Notes: generated by a model not told the origin, from the letters alone. Positions 6,571 to 14,309 are shown, numbered from the stretch's first letter. The stretch is 15,415 bases of DNA from Spirochaetaceae bacterium (GCA_003141795.1 PLNO01000208.1:1-15415); one strand, 5' to 3'. Numbers and translations are program-made.

Positions 6571-7317
6571 ATGGAACTGGTTCGCATGAGCAATATCAGC
6601 AAGTCCTACGGCCGCGTCGAAGCGCTGCGAGGCGTCAACTTCACCGTGAATGAAAAGGAGATCGTCGGGCTGCTGGGGGACAACGGCGCGGGCAAGTCGA
6701 CACTCATCAAGATCCTGTCCGGCGCCATCACGGCCACCACCGGGGAGATCTCGGTTCGCGGCCGCAAGGTCGACATCCACAGCACCACGGATGCCATCGC
6801 GCAGGGCATCGAGACCATCTACCAGGACTCGGCGCTCGTGAACGAGCTCTCCATCGCGCGCAACCTCTTCCTGGGCCGGGAGCCCATCAAGGGTCTGCGC
6901 TTCTTCGACCGTCTCGACGACAGGAAGATGAACCAGGTTTCGCGCGAGCTGCTGAAGCAGGTGGGCATCACCAAGGACATCCCGCCCACCACCCTGGTGA
7001 ACGCGATCTCCGGAGGTGAGCGCCAGGCGGTCGCGATTGCCCGCGCGCTGTATTTCAAGAGCGACCTGATCATCCTGGATGAGCCCACCAACAATCTGGG
7101 CGTCGAGGAGACCCGCGGCGTTCTTCACTTTGTGCGCAGCGCCCGGGATTCCGGGCATTCCTGCATCTTCATTGCCCATAACATCCACCACGTCTTCCAG
7201 GTGGTGGACCGCATTGTGGTCCTGCGTCGCGGCGCTCTTGTCGCCGACGACATCGACCCGAAGAAGACCACCATCGAGGCGGTCGAGCGCATCATCACGG
7301 GACTGAACGGCGAGTAG
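6571..7317 (+). CDS. ABC importer ATP-binding protein, single nucleotide-binding domain
   Basis: The 248-aa protein is one complete ABC ATPase domain. Visible are Walker A GDNGAGKST (36-44), Q-loop Q85, a signature ISGGE (146-150, in place of LSGGQ), Walker B LIILDEP with D170 and E171, and H-loop H203 in IAHN. Ribose-type importers usually use a duplicated ATPase of about 500 aa (RbsA); here only one copy is encoded, so a homodimer is expected, as in FrcA-like systems. The gene starts at 6571 with GGAGG (6557-6561) about 9 nt upstream, overlapping the end of the permease gene, and an in-frame ATG six codons in is an alternative. It ends 21 bp from the end of the convergent ROK gene. Confidence 0.93.
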   Translation: MELVRMSNISKSYGRVEALRGVNFTVNEKEIVGLLGDNGAGKSTLIKILSGAITATTGEISVRGRKVDIHSTTDAIAQGIETIYQDSALVNELSIARNLFLGREPIKGLRFFDRLDDRKMNQVSRELLKQVGITKDIPPTTLVNAISGGERQAVAIARALYFKSDLIILDEPTNNLGVEETRGVLHFVRSARDSGHSCIFIAHNIHHVFQVVDRIVVLRRGALVADDIDPKKTTIEAVERIITGLNGE

Positions 7318-7338
7318 AGGCGGGCGTGGCCCTAGCGG

Positions 7339-8382
7339 TCAGGACTCCCTCTCCGCCTGGGAGAGAAACAGCCGCGCACCGACGAGATTCGTGTCGTCCC
7401 CGGGAATCCTGCCCAGCAGCACCCGGGATTCCACGTATTCGGAAAGCTCCGACCTCCGGATGAAGGGGATGCCGATCCTCATCAGCGCTTCGCGGACGCA
7501 GGTGAGAAGCGGCGCACCCACGCCCAGCGCGAATCCACCCACCAGGACCACCGTCATGCCGGGATGGGACGTGAAGATGTTTTTCAGGAGAAGAGCAAGG
7601 GCACCAGCCGCCTCGCGAAGGAGGTCCAGGGTGAATCCGTCCCCGCGGGCCGCCGCCCACGCGATGTCCTCCGCGCCGATCGACCCGGGGGCCCTGGCCA
7701 GAGCCCGCTGGAGGGCGGATTCCTGATAGGCCTCAAGCTCCCGGGAGCGCCGGTTGAACGTCCTCACCACACCCGTGCCACTGGTGGAAAGCTCCACACA
7801 TCCCACGCTGCCGCAGTTGCAGGGCTCGGTGTTCCGTGGATCCACCTGGTGGTGACCGATGTCCGCCAGGGCGTCGGGGAAGTCGATCTGCCCGTCACCC
7901 CGTCGCCGGCAGGGAGCGCCGCCGGTGCCGGTGCCGAGGATGAGGGCAATCACCTCGTCCCGGTCCGGGGCCGCACCCGACGGGCCCATCTCCGCCATGG
8001 AAGCCGCCACCGCATCCTTGATCACGAAGAACGCGATTGTCGTCCCCGTCCTCCGCCGGACCTCCTGCTCCACCATCTCCGAGATGGGGATGTCGAAGTC
8101 GTCCTCCAGTACGTTCGTGTATTTCCTGATCACGCGGTTGTCGGGAGAGATGGGACCGGCAAGAGAGAGAACGTGCACGCGTTGTTGAAGGCCGCGGGAG
8201 ATGATGGCCTCCACCACCAGGTCCCGAAGCCCCTGCCGGGTGGCGATGGACTTCGCGATTTTGTCGCTCCTGCGGGTGGTGGCGTCGATGGCTCCCGACG
8301 CATGGACGAAAGCCGTGCGGACGCACGTGCCGCCGAGATCGACAACGAGCCGCGGGCCTTCCAACCGGGGGTCGAGCGCCAT
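7339..8382 (-). CDS. ROK-family sugar kinase with divergent active site
   Basis: The 347-aa protein has the ROK actin-like fold. The phosphate-binding loop is VVDLGGTCVRTAF (13-25), a second one is LGTGTGG (149-155), and the ROK zinc site is DIGHHQV...CNCGSVGCVE with H177, C188, C190 and C195. There is no N-terminal DNA-binding domain, so it is a kinase-type rather than repressor-type ROK protein. Catalytic D123 is kept, but the normally preceding Asn (ND motif) is K122, and the Glu of the EIGH motif is D174. Both positions contact the sugar in known ROK kinases, so substrate or activity may differ. ATG 8382 fits the ROK N-terminus; longer in-frame extensions carry no family similarity. It is convergent with the importer, which probably delivers its substrate. 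Confidence 0.85.
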   Translation of the reverse strand: MALDPRLEGPRLVVDLGGTCVRTAFVHASGAIDATTRRSDKIAKSIATRQGLRDLVVEAIISRGLQQRVHVLSLAGPISPDNRVIRKYTNVLEDDFDIPISEMVEQEVRRRTGTTIAFFVIKDAVAASMAEMGPSGAAPDRDEVIALILGTGTGGAPCRRRGDGQIDFPDALADIGHHQVDPRNTEPCNCGSVGCVELSTSGTGVVRTFNRRSRELEAYQESALQRALARAPGSIGAEDIAWAAARGDGFTLDLLREAAGALALLLKNIFTSHPGMTVVLVGGFALGVGAPLLTCVREALMRIGIPFIRRSELSEYVESRVLLGRIPGDDTNLVGARLFLSQAERES

Positions 8383-8485
8383 GACCTCGGGCCGCCTACA
8401 TATTGCGGAGCGCCATGGCCTGGAGCTGGCCTCCGGTGGCAACTGAAAGGGCACACAGCATCGACGTCTTCCCCTTTGACTCCTC

Positions 8486-8513
8486 AATGTAGGTGTTGGG
8501 ATTGGGCTGTCAA
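8486..8513 (-). promoter_or_regulatory. Promoter of the ROK kinase gene
   Basis: On the minus strand TTGACA (8508-8513) is followed by a 16-nt spacer and TACATT (8486-8491). The predicted start near 8479 leaves a leader of about 97 nt before the ATG at 8382, which contains a small open frame (8396-8461). Confidence 0.6.
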
Positions 8514-8587
8514 GGCATACGGCGACCGGGGCCCTCGTTCCTGCCGTCAACCAGAACATGAGGCTTTTTCCGAAAGCAAGCCCCACT

Positions 8588-8607
8588 TTTGGAATGATCA
8601 TTCCAAA
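8588..8607. promoter_or_regulatory. Perfect 20-bp palindrome, candidate operator
   Basis: TTTGGAATGATCATTCCAAA is a perfect, gapless 20-bp palindrome in otherwise plain intergenic DNA. It lies 74 bp upstream of the ROK -35 box and about 70 bp from the end of the transposase remnant. A dimeric sugar-responsive regulator (LacI, ROK or GntR type) would fit; a transposon end is less likely because no second copy is seen. Confidence 0.55.
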
Positions 8608-8674
8608 TTGCTGATATCCGTGGAAATCTCAAGATGCTGGACGATGGATGATCATAAAAAACGAGAGTGTGGCG

Positions 8675-8920
8675 CTGAGAATCGTGCACCTTGGCGCCCG
8701 TTACTACCGCGGTGACAGGAATGCCCATGTCTGTCACGTCAAGTGCGGTTTGTAGCCCTTCCAGAAGGTGACGTTCCCCTGGCCTGTTCTTCTTGCAGCC
8801 CCAGGCACATTTCATATCCAGCTGCGCAGTTGACACTGAAGCTTTCTGTCGGGCCTGTCTGGCCAGCCGTTTCATCTTTTTGGCCGCCTTTGGCTCACCA
8901 CCTTCTCGGGGGCGTCCTCA
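8675..8920 (-). mobile_element. Degraded DDE transposase remnant (IS1182/IS4-like)
   Basis: On the minus strand the segment reads MKCAWGCKKN, then ALDVTDMGIPVTAVVTG and AKVHDSQ. This is the pattern of the central part of IS1182/IS4-type transposases (usually CDxGTKKNxxGxxxxWxGYKLHxDVADxGIPxSxxLTSASVHDSQ), including the first conserved Asp region. The frame is interrupted by TGA at 8918-8920 on the amino-terminal side, and similarity stops right after HDSQ. No catalytic remainder or terminal inverted repeats are visible, so it is a dead fragment. Exact family assignment is uncertain. Confidence 0.65.
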
Positions 8921-9171
8921 CCGACGCGGAGGCTTGGGAGGTACTTCAAGGTCACGCCTCTTGTTTGATACGTCCCCGCCCGCTTCGATATCTAAAGACA
9001 CCCCAAGAAGGAGCTGTGCGCCACCTAGAATTTCTAGTTATGCTTTTCCTGAATAGGGGCTCCCCTCCCGGTTGATGTAGTTCGGCGACCATATTCCACC
9101 AGGGCGCGAGCCCCTGCTTGGATTTCTGGAAGAGCCTCAACATGATCACATATCCAATTTTGGAGGATTTT
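8921..9171. other. Intergenic region before deoC
   Basis: This stretch probably includes more eroded transposon DNA and the deoC leader. Visible are a 13-bp palindrome CTAGAATTTCTAG (9025-9037), a weak promoter candidate TTGGAT-17-CATGAT (9118-9146), and the strong deoC ribosome-binding site. I see no gene. Confidence 0.4.
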
Positions 9172-9855
9172 ATGGAATTAACCAGTCGAGACATCGCGAA
9201 AATGATCGATCATTCTCTGCTTCGGCCAGAACTCACCGCTGAAGACATCGAACGGGAGTGCGGAATCGCCAAGAAGTACGACGTCGCGTCCGTTTGCTGC
9301 GTACCGACTGACGTAAAGTTCGCCAGGAAGTTCCTGAAGGGTACCGACGTCAAGGTCGGAGCCGTCGTGGGCTTCCCGCATGGGTACTGCACGACAAAGA
9401 CGAAGGTTTTCGAGGCCGAGCAGGCCATAGAAGACGGCGCGGTCGAGATCGACATGGTGCTTCATATCGGAAAGCTGCTGAGCAAGGACTTCGAGTACGT
9501 AAAGGGCGACATCAAAGCCGTCGTCGATACGGCTCACAAGCGTAGCGCGATCGTCAAGGTCATTCTCGAAAATGCCTATCTTACCGACGACCTGAAGGTT
9601 GCCGCATGCAAGCTGTGCGAGGAAGCCGGTGCCGATTTTGTGAAAACCTCCACGGGTTTCGCGAAAAGCGGCGCGACGCTCGAGGACCTCGCCCTGATGC
9701 GTAAGTCCGTTTCTCCGCAGGTGCAGGTCAAGGCGGCGGGCGGAGTACGTGATCTGGATATGGCGATAAGGGTTCGGGAGGTCGGAACGTCCCGTTTCGG
9801 GGCAACCCGCACCGGTGAGATCATGGAAGCGGCCTATAAGAGATTCGGAAAGTAG
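9172..9855 (+). CDS. deoC: Deoxyribose-phosphate aldolase (DeoC)
   Basis: The 227-aa protein is a class I aldolase of the DeoC family, cytosolic. DeoC cleaves 2-deoxy-D-ribose 5-phosphate to glyceraldehyde 3-phosphate and acetaldehyde. The Schiff-base lysine is K158 in DFVKTSTGF, the second lysine K187 in VKAAGGVR, and the proton-relay aspartate D94 in EIDMV. The segment after D94 reads LHIG where LNIG/INIG is usual (H98 for Asn). The start is ATG 9172 with GGAGG (9162-9166) 5 nt before it; upstream in-frame ATGs would add residues without family similarity. It is followed 71 bp later by an oxidoreductase gene in the same direction, in a sugar-catabolic island, so a related aldolase specificity cannot be excluded. 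Confidence 0.93.
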   Translation: MELTSRDIAKMIDHSLLRPELTAEDIERECGIAKKYDVASVCCVPTDVKFARKFLKGTDVKVGAVVGFPHGYCTTKTKVFEAEQAIEDGAVEIDMVLHIGKLLSKDFEYVKGDIKAVVDTAHKRSAIVKVILENAYLTDDLKVAACKLCEEAGADFVKTSTGFAKSGATLEDLALMRKSVSPQVQVKAAGGVRDLDMAIRVREVGTSRFGATRTGEIMEAAYKRFGK

Positions 9856-9869
9856 GCGCTCGCGGCTGA

Positions 9870-9905
9870 GACGTTGAAAACAGCTAGCAGCTTGCTACAA
9901 ACGTC
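9870..9905 (+). promoter_or_regulatory. Intercistronic hairpin after deoC
   Basis: GACGTT (9870-9875) pairs with AACGTC (9900-9905), and TAGCA (9885-9889) with TGCTA (9893-9897) around a GCT loop; the two helices are separated by unpaired bases. No T-run follows, so it is more likely an mRNA-stability element than a terminator. Confidence 0.35.
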
Positions 9906-9926
9906 GTTTACGCCAAGGAGAGAACA

Positions 9927-10551
9927 ATGCACAAGATGAGAGTCGGAGTGATCGGGACGGGATTCATAGGGCCGGCGCATATCGAGGCGCTCAGGCGTCT
10001 GCCGAACGTCGAAGTGGTCGCGCTGGCCGACAAGGATGATGAGACCGCGAACGCAAAGGCGGACCAGCTCGGTATTGCGGCGCGATACGGCGACTACAAG
10101 AAGCTGCTCGCGAATGAAGGAATTACTTCGGTCCATATCTGCACGCCCAACAACTTTCATTATACGATGGCGAAAGAGGCGCTCCTGGCGGGCAAGAACG
10201 TGATGTGCGAAAAGCCCCTGGCGACGACCGTCGCCGAGGCGAAGGAACTCGTGGAACTCGGAAAGCCCGAACGGTATCTGGATCGGACGGCGGGACGGAA
10301 ACAACCAGCTCATGATGAAGGATCCCTCCCTCGTGTATCCCGAGAGCCGTGAACTCATTTCGTTTCCGGGCGGTCACCAGGAGGGATTCCCGGATACGTC
10401 GAAACAGCTTTTCAAGGAAGTGTATGCATATGCGGAGGGGGACCGCAAGAATCCACCGAAATTCCCGACCTTCAAAGACGGCTTAAGGGAGCTCCAACTC
10501 TGTGACAAAATAGCCGAAAGCAACCAGAAGGGCCAATGGGTCCGGGTTTAA
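9927..10551 (+). pseudogene. Gfo/Idh/MocA-family oxidoreductase with internal deletion and frameshift
   Basis: The first 112 codons encode an intact N-terminal Rossmann domain with GVIGTGFIG (7-15), the CTPNNFHY segment (72-79) and the conserved EKPLA (95-99) of NAD(P)-dependent sugar/polyol dehydrogenases. After about 10260 the frame turns into unrelated sequence and stops at 10352. In another frame, from about 10261, the DNA encodes the family's C-terminus (IWIGRRDGNNQLMMKDPSL, then SFPGGHQEGFPDT, PTFKDGLRELQLCDKI and GQWVRV, ending at 10551). About 170-190 codons of the usual 380 are missing, including the catalytic Lys/His/Asp region. A good AAGGAG (9915-9920) precedes the ATG. It was probably the oxidation step of the island; a stub of the NAD-binding domain could still be translated. 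Confidence 0.88.
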
Positions 10552-10555
10552 CCCG
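10543..10555. terminator. Small hairpin between convergent genes
   Basis: CGGGTTTAACCCG (10543-10555) is a perfect short palindrome spanning the stop codon of the oxidoreductase remnant. It lies in the 13-bp gap between convergent reading frames. With only CATTTCTC after it, it would be a weak terminator at best. Confidence 0.25.
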
Positions 10556-10564
10556 CATTTCTCA

Positions 10565-11053
10565 TCAGAACTTGTACCCGAACCTCCGCAGCATCGCGCG
10601 ACGGTCGGCCTTGTCCGCGTCCCCCTCAACACCCCTGGGGGAGGAGCCATCGATCACGCCCATGATGCCCCTGCCCTGCGCTGTGCCTGCCACCAGCACC
10701 TGCACGGGATTGCCCGTCGCGCAGAAGATGCGGCAGACCTCGGGGCAGGCCTTGATCTGGTTGAGCACGTTGATGGGGAAGACGTTTCCCAGGACGAGGA
10801 AGAAGGTGTGGCCGGCCGCGACGTCCTGTGCACAGCGCACGGCGTCGGCAACGAGCGCGGGGTCGCTCCCCTCGGTCCTGATCAGGCAGGGCCCCGAAGC
10901 CTCGCAGAAGGCGAGGCCGTACTTCGCGCCGGGGACGGCGCCGTTCATGATCTCCGCGATGTCCTCAGCGCTTTTGATGAAGTGGGTCTGACCCACGATG
11001 ATGTTCGCGTTCTCCGTCCACTTCAGCGGGACGACCTCGATCTTCGCTTCCAT
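10565..11053 (-). CDS. Adenosine-specific kinase family protein (PF04008)
   Basis: The 162-aa protein matches the compact PF04008 family, whose archaeal member PAE2307 was reported as an adenosine-specific kinase unrelated to other kinases. Family-typical stretches are NIIVGQTHFIKSAEDIAEIM (17-36), PGAKYGLAFCEASGPCLIR (41-59), AGHTFFLVL (80-88), FPINVLNQIK (92-101), and VCRIFCATGNPVQVLVA (106-122), followed by GRGIMGVIDG. Length is standard (about 160). It starts 1 nt after the pheT stop, with its GAGGGGAG ribosome-binding site inside the end of pheT, so it is the last gene of the pheST operon. The biological role is poorly known; the family name is clear, the reaction less so. Confidence 0.88.
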   Translation of the reverse strand: MEAKIEVVPLKWTENANIIVGQTHFIKSAEDIAEIMNGAVPGAKYGLAFCEASGPCLIRTEGSDPALVADAVRCAQDVAAGHTFFLVLGNVFPINVLNQIKACPEVCRIFCATGNPVQVLVAGTAQGRGIMGVIDGSSPRGVEGDADKADRRAMLRRFGYKF

Positions 11054-11054
11054 T

Positions 11055-12755
11055 CTACTCTCCCCTCATGAAATCGAGGTTGAGCTCCGCCACGACACAG
11101 GGCATCTCGATGCCCCAGTTGGTGAGGCATTGCGGATGGATCTCGCCGATCATGCCGATCCGTCTTCCGCCCACGTTCACCGCTGCGGCTCTGCCCGGGA
11201 TGAACCGGGGGTCGGAAAGCGGGGTAAGGAGTGCTTCCAGCGACATGTAGTACAGGAGCGCGAGCACGTGCGCGTTCACCTCATTGAACCCCGCCTCCCT
11301 GTCGGCGAACAGGAACGCGAGCAGAGCGTCGGTCCGTGAGCCGTAATCGAGCGACGGGTCCTTCATCGCGACCTTGCCGATCTCGAAGATGCGGTGGGGG
11401 TACACGGCGTGAGCGGACTCCGCCTCTGAGGCAAGGAGGTTCGGGATGATCGAGTTCCTCACCATGTCGGCGCTTTCCGTCATGGGGTTTCCGATCTCGA
11501 TTGCATCCGCGCCGTCCGTGCCCATGCGCTCGATGAAGTCGCGTTTCGAGCCGAGGTACGGGTAGATCATCTCCTGGTAGCCCAGGCCGATCATGATCTC
11601 CCGCGCCTTGCGGTTGTACTCTTCCGCGGCGGAGATGCGGCCCACGGTGAAATCCCGCGGGAGGATCGGCGTGAAGGAGGCCATGCCTCGGCCGATCATG
11701 ATCTCCTCCACGGCGTCGACGGGGTGGAGGAAGTCGTTCCTGTACTCCGCGGGGGTCACGCGCAGCGTGCGGGCTTCAACGGTCACCGTGCTTCCCAGCT
11801 TCCTGATGTAGGATGCGGCCTGCTCGGGGGTGAACGAGTCGCCGAGCCTCTTTTCAGCCTCGGCGACCTCGAGGACCGTCTCCTTCTGGAAGTAGAAGGG
11901 AGTGACGATCTTCCGACCCATCGGCGTGTCGAACCCGTATTCCACCTCCACGGGGAGGATGGTGAATCCCATGTCCGCGAAGTCGCACGCCGTGATGGCG
12001 CACGCGGTGAGAACGGACGGGAGGTCGGGTCCGGTGAGATCGATGAACAGCCGTCTGTCTCCCGGCTTCACCCCTCCGATGAGCGCGGAGTTAATGACGG
12101 GAGGGAAGGTGAGCACGTTTCCCTTGCCGTCGGAGAGCAGAGGGAAGAGCGGGGAGCGCGCGACGATGTGGCCGTACTCCTTGCCCTTCGGGTGGCGGGT
12201 GATGATCTCCCGCATTGACATGGGTTCGGTGAAATCAAGCGGGATGAAGCGCGTGGAGTCGGGGTTCGCGCCCGCGTAGTGCACGGGCCAGGTCACGAGG
12301 TCGGCCCGGGAGACGCCCATGGCGATGAGCACGCGCTTGCGGCCGTAGTTGCCGCAGAGCTTCTCCTGCGACTGGATGATCTCACGGAGGAGAGCGTCCG
12401 TGACTTCCCTGCCTTCGGCCACGAAGGAGGCGATGAAGGGCCGGACGTCCTTCATGTTCTTGTCGACGATGACGCGCCGCTCCGCCGTTTTTTTCACATC
12501 CGACGGACGCGAGAAGAAGGGATAGGAGGGGATTTTCCCGGTGAGGAAGATTGCGAGCTGCCGGGCCAGACCGAGGGTCGACCAGAGATCGGGCCTGTTC
12601 GTGTCGTTCAGCTCGATGCGCAGCACCCCTTCGCCCTTCGGCCAATCGTCGAGCTCCGCCTTGGCCGTGGTGAGGAGCTCGACGAGCTCCGCCTGCTCAT
12701 AGCGTCGCCCCAGTGTCTTGAAGAACAGCTCTTCGTTGACGTCGATCTTCGGCAT
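11055..12755 (-). CDS. pheT: Phenylalanine-tRNA ligase beta subunit, archaeal/eukaryotic-type
   Basis: The 566-aa protein is the beta subunit of heterotetrameric phenylalanyl-tRNA synthetase, which attaches Phe to tRNA-Phe and edits mis-charged Tyr-tRNA. Its length fits the archaeal/eukaryotic/spirochaete type (about 550-600 aa) rather than the 800-aa bacterial type; the N-terminal tRNA-binding EMAP-like domain and C-terminal FDX-ACB domain of the bacterial form are absent. The B1 region has ELNDTNRPDLWSTLGLARQ (48-66). The B3/4 editing region spans about 100-270 with FPPVINSALIGG (217-228), the B5 region about 285-360, and the synthetase-like core follows to about 560 (GNPMTESADMVRNSIIPNLL at 422-441). 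ATG 12755 shares one base with the pheS stop (TAATG), which fixes the start and implies coupled translation. Confidence 0.95.
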   Translation of the reverse strand: MPKIDVNEELFFKTLGRRYEQAELVELLTTAKAELDDWPKGEGVLRIELNDTNRPDLWSTLGLARQLAIFLTGKIPSYPFFSRPSDVKKTAERRVIVDKNMKDVRPFIASFVAEGREVTDALLREIIQSQEKLCGNYGRKRVLIAMGVSRADLVTWPVHYAGANPDSTRFIPLDFTEPMSMREIITRHPKGKEYGHIVARSPLFPLLSDGKGNVLTFPPVINSALIGGVKPGDRRLFIDLTGPDLPSVLTACAITACDFADMGFTILPVEVEYGFDTPMGRKIVTPFYFQKETVLEVAEAEKRLGDSFTPEQAASYIRKLGSTVTVEARTLRVTPAEYRNDFLHPVDAVEEIMIGRGMASFTPILPRDFTVGRISAAEEYNRKAREIMIGLGYQEMIYPYLGSKRDFIERMGTDGADAIEIGNPMTESADMVRNSIIPNLLASEAESAHAVYPHRIFEIGKVAMKDPSLDYGSRTDALLAFLFADREAGFNEVNAHVLALLYYMSLEALLTPLSDPRFIPGRAAAVNVGGRRIGMIGEIHPQCLTNWGIEMPCVVAELNLDFMRGE

Positions 12756-14302
12756 TATTTCGCCCTCCTGGCGCGAACGTCCTCTATTGAGTTGGAGAAG
12801 AGCTCGCGGATGTCGTGCAGCCCCATGGAGGTGAGGGCCATCCTGTCGATCCCGAGGCCCCACGCGAGCACGGGCACCTTGATGCCGAGGGGCTCGGTCA
12901 CCTCGGGCCGGAAGATCCCCGAACCGCCCAGCTCGAACCAGCCCAGCGTGGGGTGCTTGATGTGCACCTCAACCGAGGGCTCGGTGAACGGGAAGAAGCC
13001 GGGAACGTACTTCACCTCTTTGGCCATGGCGACTTCCTCCGCGAACATCTTCAGGAGCCCGAGGAGGGTGCGGAGGTTCACCTCTTCACCGAGGACGATG
13101 CCTTCGGTCTGGTAGAAGTCCGAAAGATGCGTGGCGTCCACCTTGTCGTAACGGAAGCAGCGGACCACGCCGAAGTACTTGCCCGGCACCCGTGCCGTGG
13201 GGAGCTGTTTGGCGGAAAGCACGGTGCCCTGGCTGCGGAGGATCAGCCGGCGGGTGAAGTCGTGGTCGAACCTGTAGCTCCAGCCCCTGCTACCGGTCGT
13301 CCATCCGTTCTCGTGGGTCGCTGCAACCTGGTCGAGCCACGGCTGGTCGATCTTCTTCGCGTGAGTCGGCTCCTTGACGTAATACACGTCGTGGATGTCG
13401 CGCGCCGAGTGGAACTGGGGCATGAACAGCGCGTCGCCGTTCCAGAACTCCGTCTCCACGAGCGGACCGTCGAACTCCTCGAACCCGAGGGATGCGAGCT
13501 TGTCCTTCAGCCGGGCGAGGAACGAGCAGTACGGGTTTCCGCGCCCTACGGGCACGCGCGTCGGGGGCACGTCGATGTTGTACCGCCGGAACTGGACGCT
13601 CCGCCACGAGCCGGTCTTCAGCATGTCCGGGGTGAGCGCGCCGGCTTCCTCACCGGTGGCGCCGGTCCGGGAAAGGGCAGCTGCCGCTGCCACGGACTCG
13701 GGGGTGAGGGCGTATGCGACGTCCTCCCGCTCCACCAGACGAAAGAGGCTCGCAGCCGAGCCGCGCTTGCGCGCCTGCGACGTCGCGAGCTCCTTCTCAG
13801 CCGCGGCCAGGGTGTTCTCCTCCAGGGGGCCGCTCTCCGCTTTCCTGAGCAATGCCTGGATCGCCTCCTGCCGGGGCCGCAGGATGTCCACCGCCGCCAC
13901 TGCCGCGCGCTTGTCAGCGTCCATGGCGAGCACCCCGTCCTTGGAGAGGCCGCCGAACGCGCTGCCGACGTCCTTGGCCTCGATGCCGAGGCGTTTGGCG
14001 ATCTCGGGAAGGGGGAGAGGGCCGTCGGCCCTCAGCAGGTCGACGATCCTCTGCTCGTAGGTGCCGCGCTGGATGCACTCCCTGCCGAAGTCGGTGAGCT
14101 CGAACAGCGTGCGCGGAACGCGCGCCGTTTCCGCTGCGTACCCCTTGGCCGCGAGCCAGCTCAGGGCCTGGTTCGCCTGTCCGAGGTTGTACCCGAGATC
14201 GGCGACGAGGCCTGCGTGGCTGATCGTGTCCTTCGGGGTGTAGTGGAGGAGGACCTTGACCTCGAGGGGGTGGAGCTCCCGAGCGGGTTGGGATGATGTC
14301 AT
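12755..14302 (-). CDS. pheS: Phenylalanine-tRNA ligase alpha subunit, archaeal/eukaryotic-type
   Basis: The 515-aa alpha subunit holds the class II catalytic core. The N-terminal 200 residues form winged-helix repeats (for example 10-75 and 80-130), typical of archaeal and eukaryotic PheS and absent from the 330-aa bacterial form. Motif 1 region is DGPLVETEFWNGDALFMPQ (278-296), with the HSARD segment after it; motif 2 is FRYDKVDATHLSDFYQTEG (383-401); motif 3 is WGLGIDRMAL (481-490) with the ATP-binding Arg. All are intact. The start is ATG 14302 with AGAGG about 10 nt upstream, 7 bp after the stop of the TIGR00300 gene. Genome-wide, spirochaetes are the bacterial group best known for this type, which guides the taxonomic guess. 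Confidence 0.95.
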   Translation of the reverse strand: MTSSQPARELHPLEVKVLLHYTPKDTISHAGLVADLGYNLGQANQALSWLAAKGYAAETARVPRTLFELTDFGRECIQRGTYEQRIVDLLRADGPLPLPEIAKRLGIEAKDVGSAFGGLSKDGVLAMDADKRAAVAAVDILRPRQEAIQALLRKAESGPLEENTLAAAEKELATSQARKRGSAASLFRLVEREDVAYALTPESVAAAAALSRTGATGEEAGALTPDMLKTGSWRSVQFRRYNIDVPPTRVPVGRGNPYCSFLARLKDKLASLGFEEFDGPLVETEFWNGDALFMPQFHSARDIHDVYYVKEPTHAKKIDQPWLDQVAATHENGWTTGSRGWSYRFDHDFTRRLILRSQGTVLSAKQLPTARVPGKYFGVVRCFRYDKVDATHLSDFYQTEGIVLGEEVNLRTLLGLLKMFAEEVAMAKEVKYVPGFFPFTEPSVEVHIKHPTLGWFELGGSGIFRPEVTEPLGIKVPVLAWGLGIDRMALTSMGLHDIRELFSNSIEDVRARRAK

Positions 14303-14309
14303 GGACGTG

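Noticed and set aside
7564..8715. A long plus-strand open frame opposite the ROK gene
   Set aside because: Its composition is that of an antisense shadow in high-GC DNA; the minus strand encodes clear ROK motifs.
8743..9075. Plus-strand open frames in the ROK-deoC gap as novel small proteins
   Set aside because: They are opposite the transposase remnant, differ between overlapping frames and lack ribosome-binding sites.
11055..12863. Longer pheT starting at 12863
   Set aside because: The extra 36 residues overlap the end of pheS in another frame and have no family similarity; ATG 12755 in TAATG is the natural start.
12815..14296. A 493-codon plus-strand open frame opposite pheS
   Set aside because: Antisense shadow: rich in Arg, Gly, Glu and His with no recognisable domain, while the other strand has all class II motifs.
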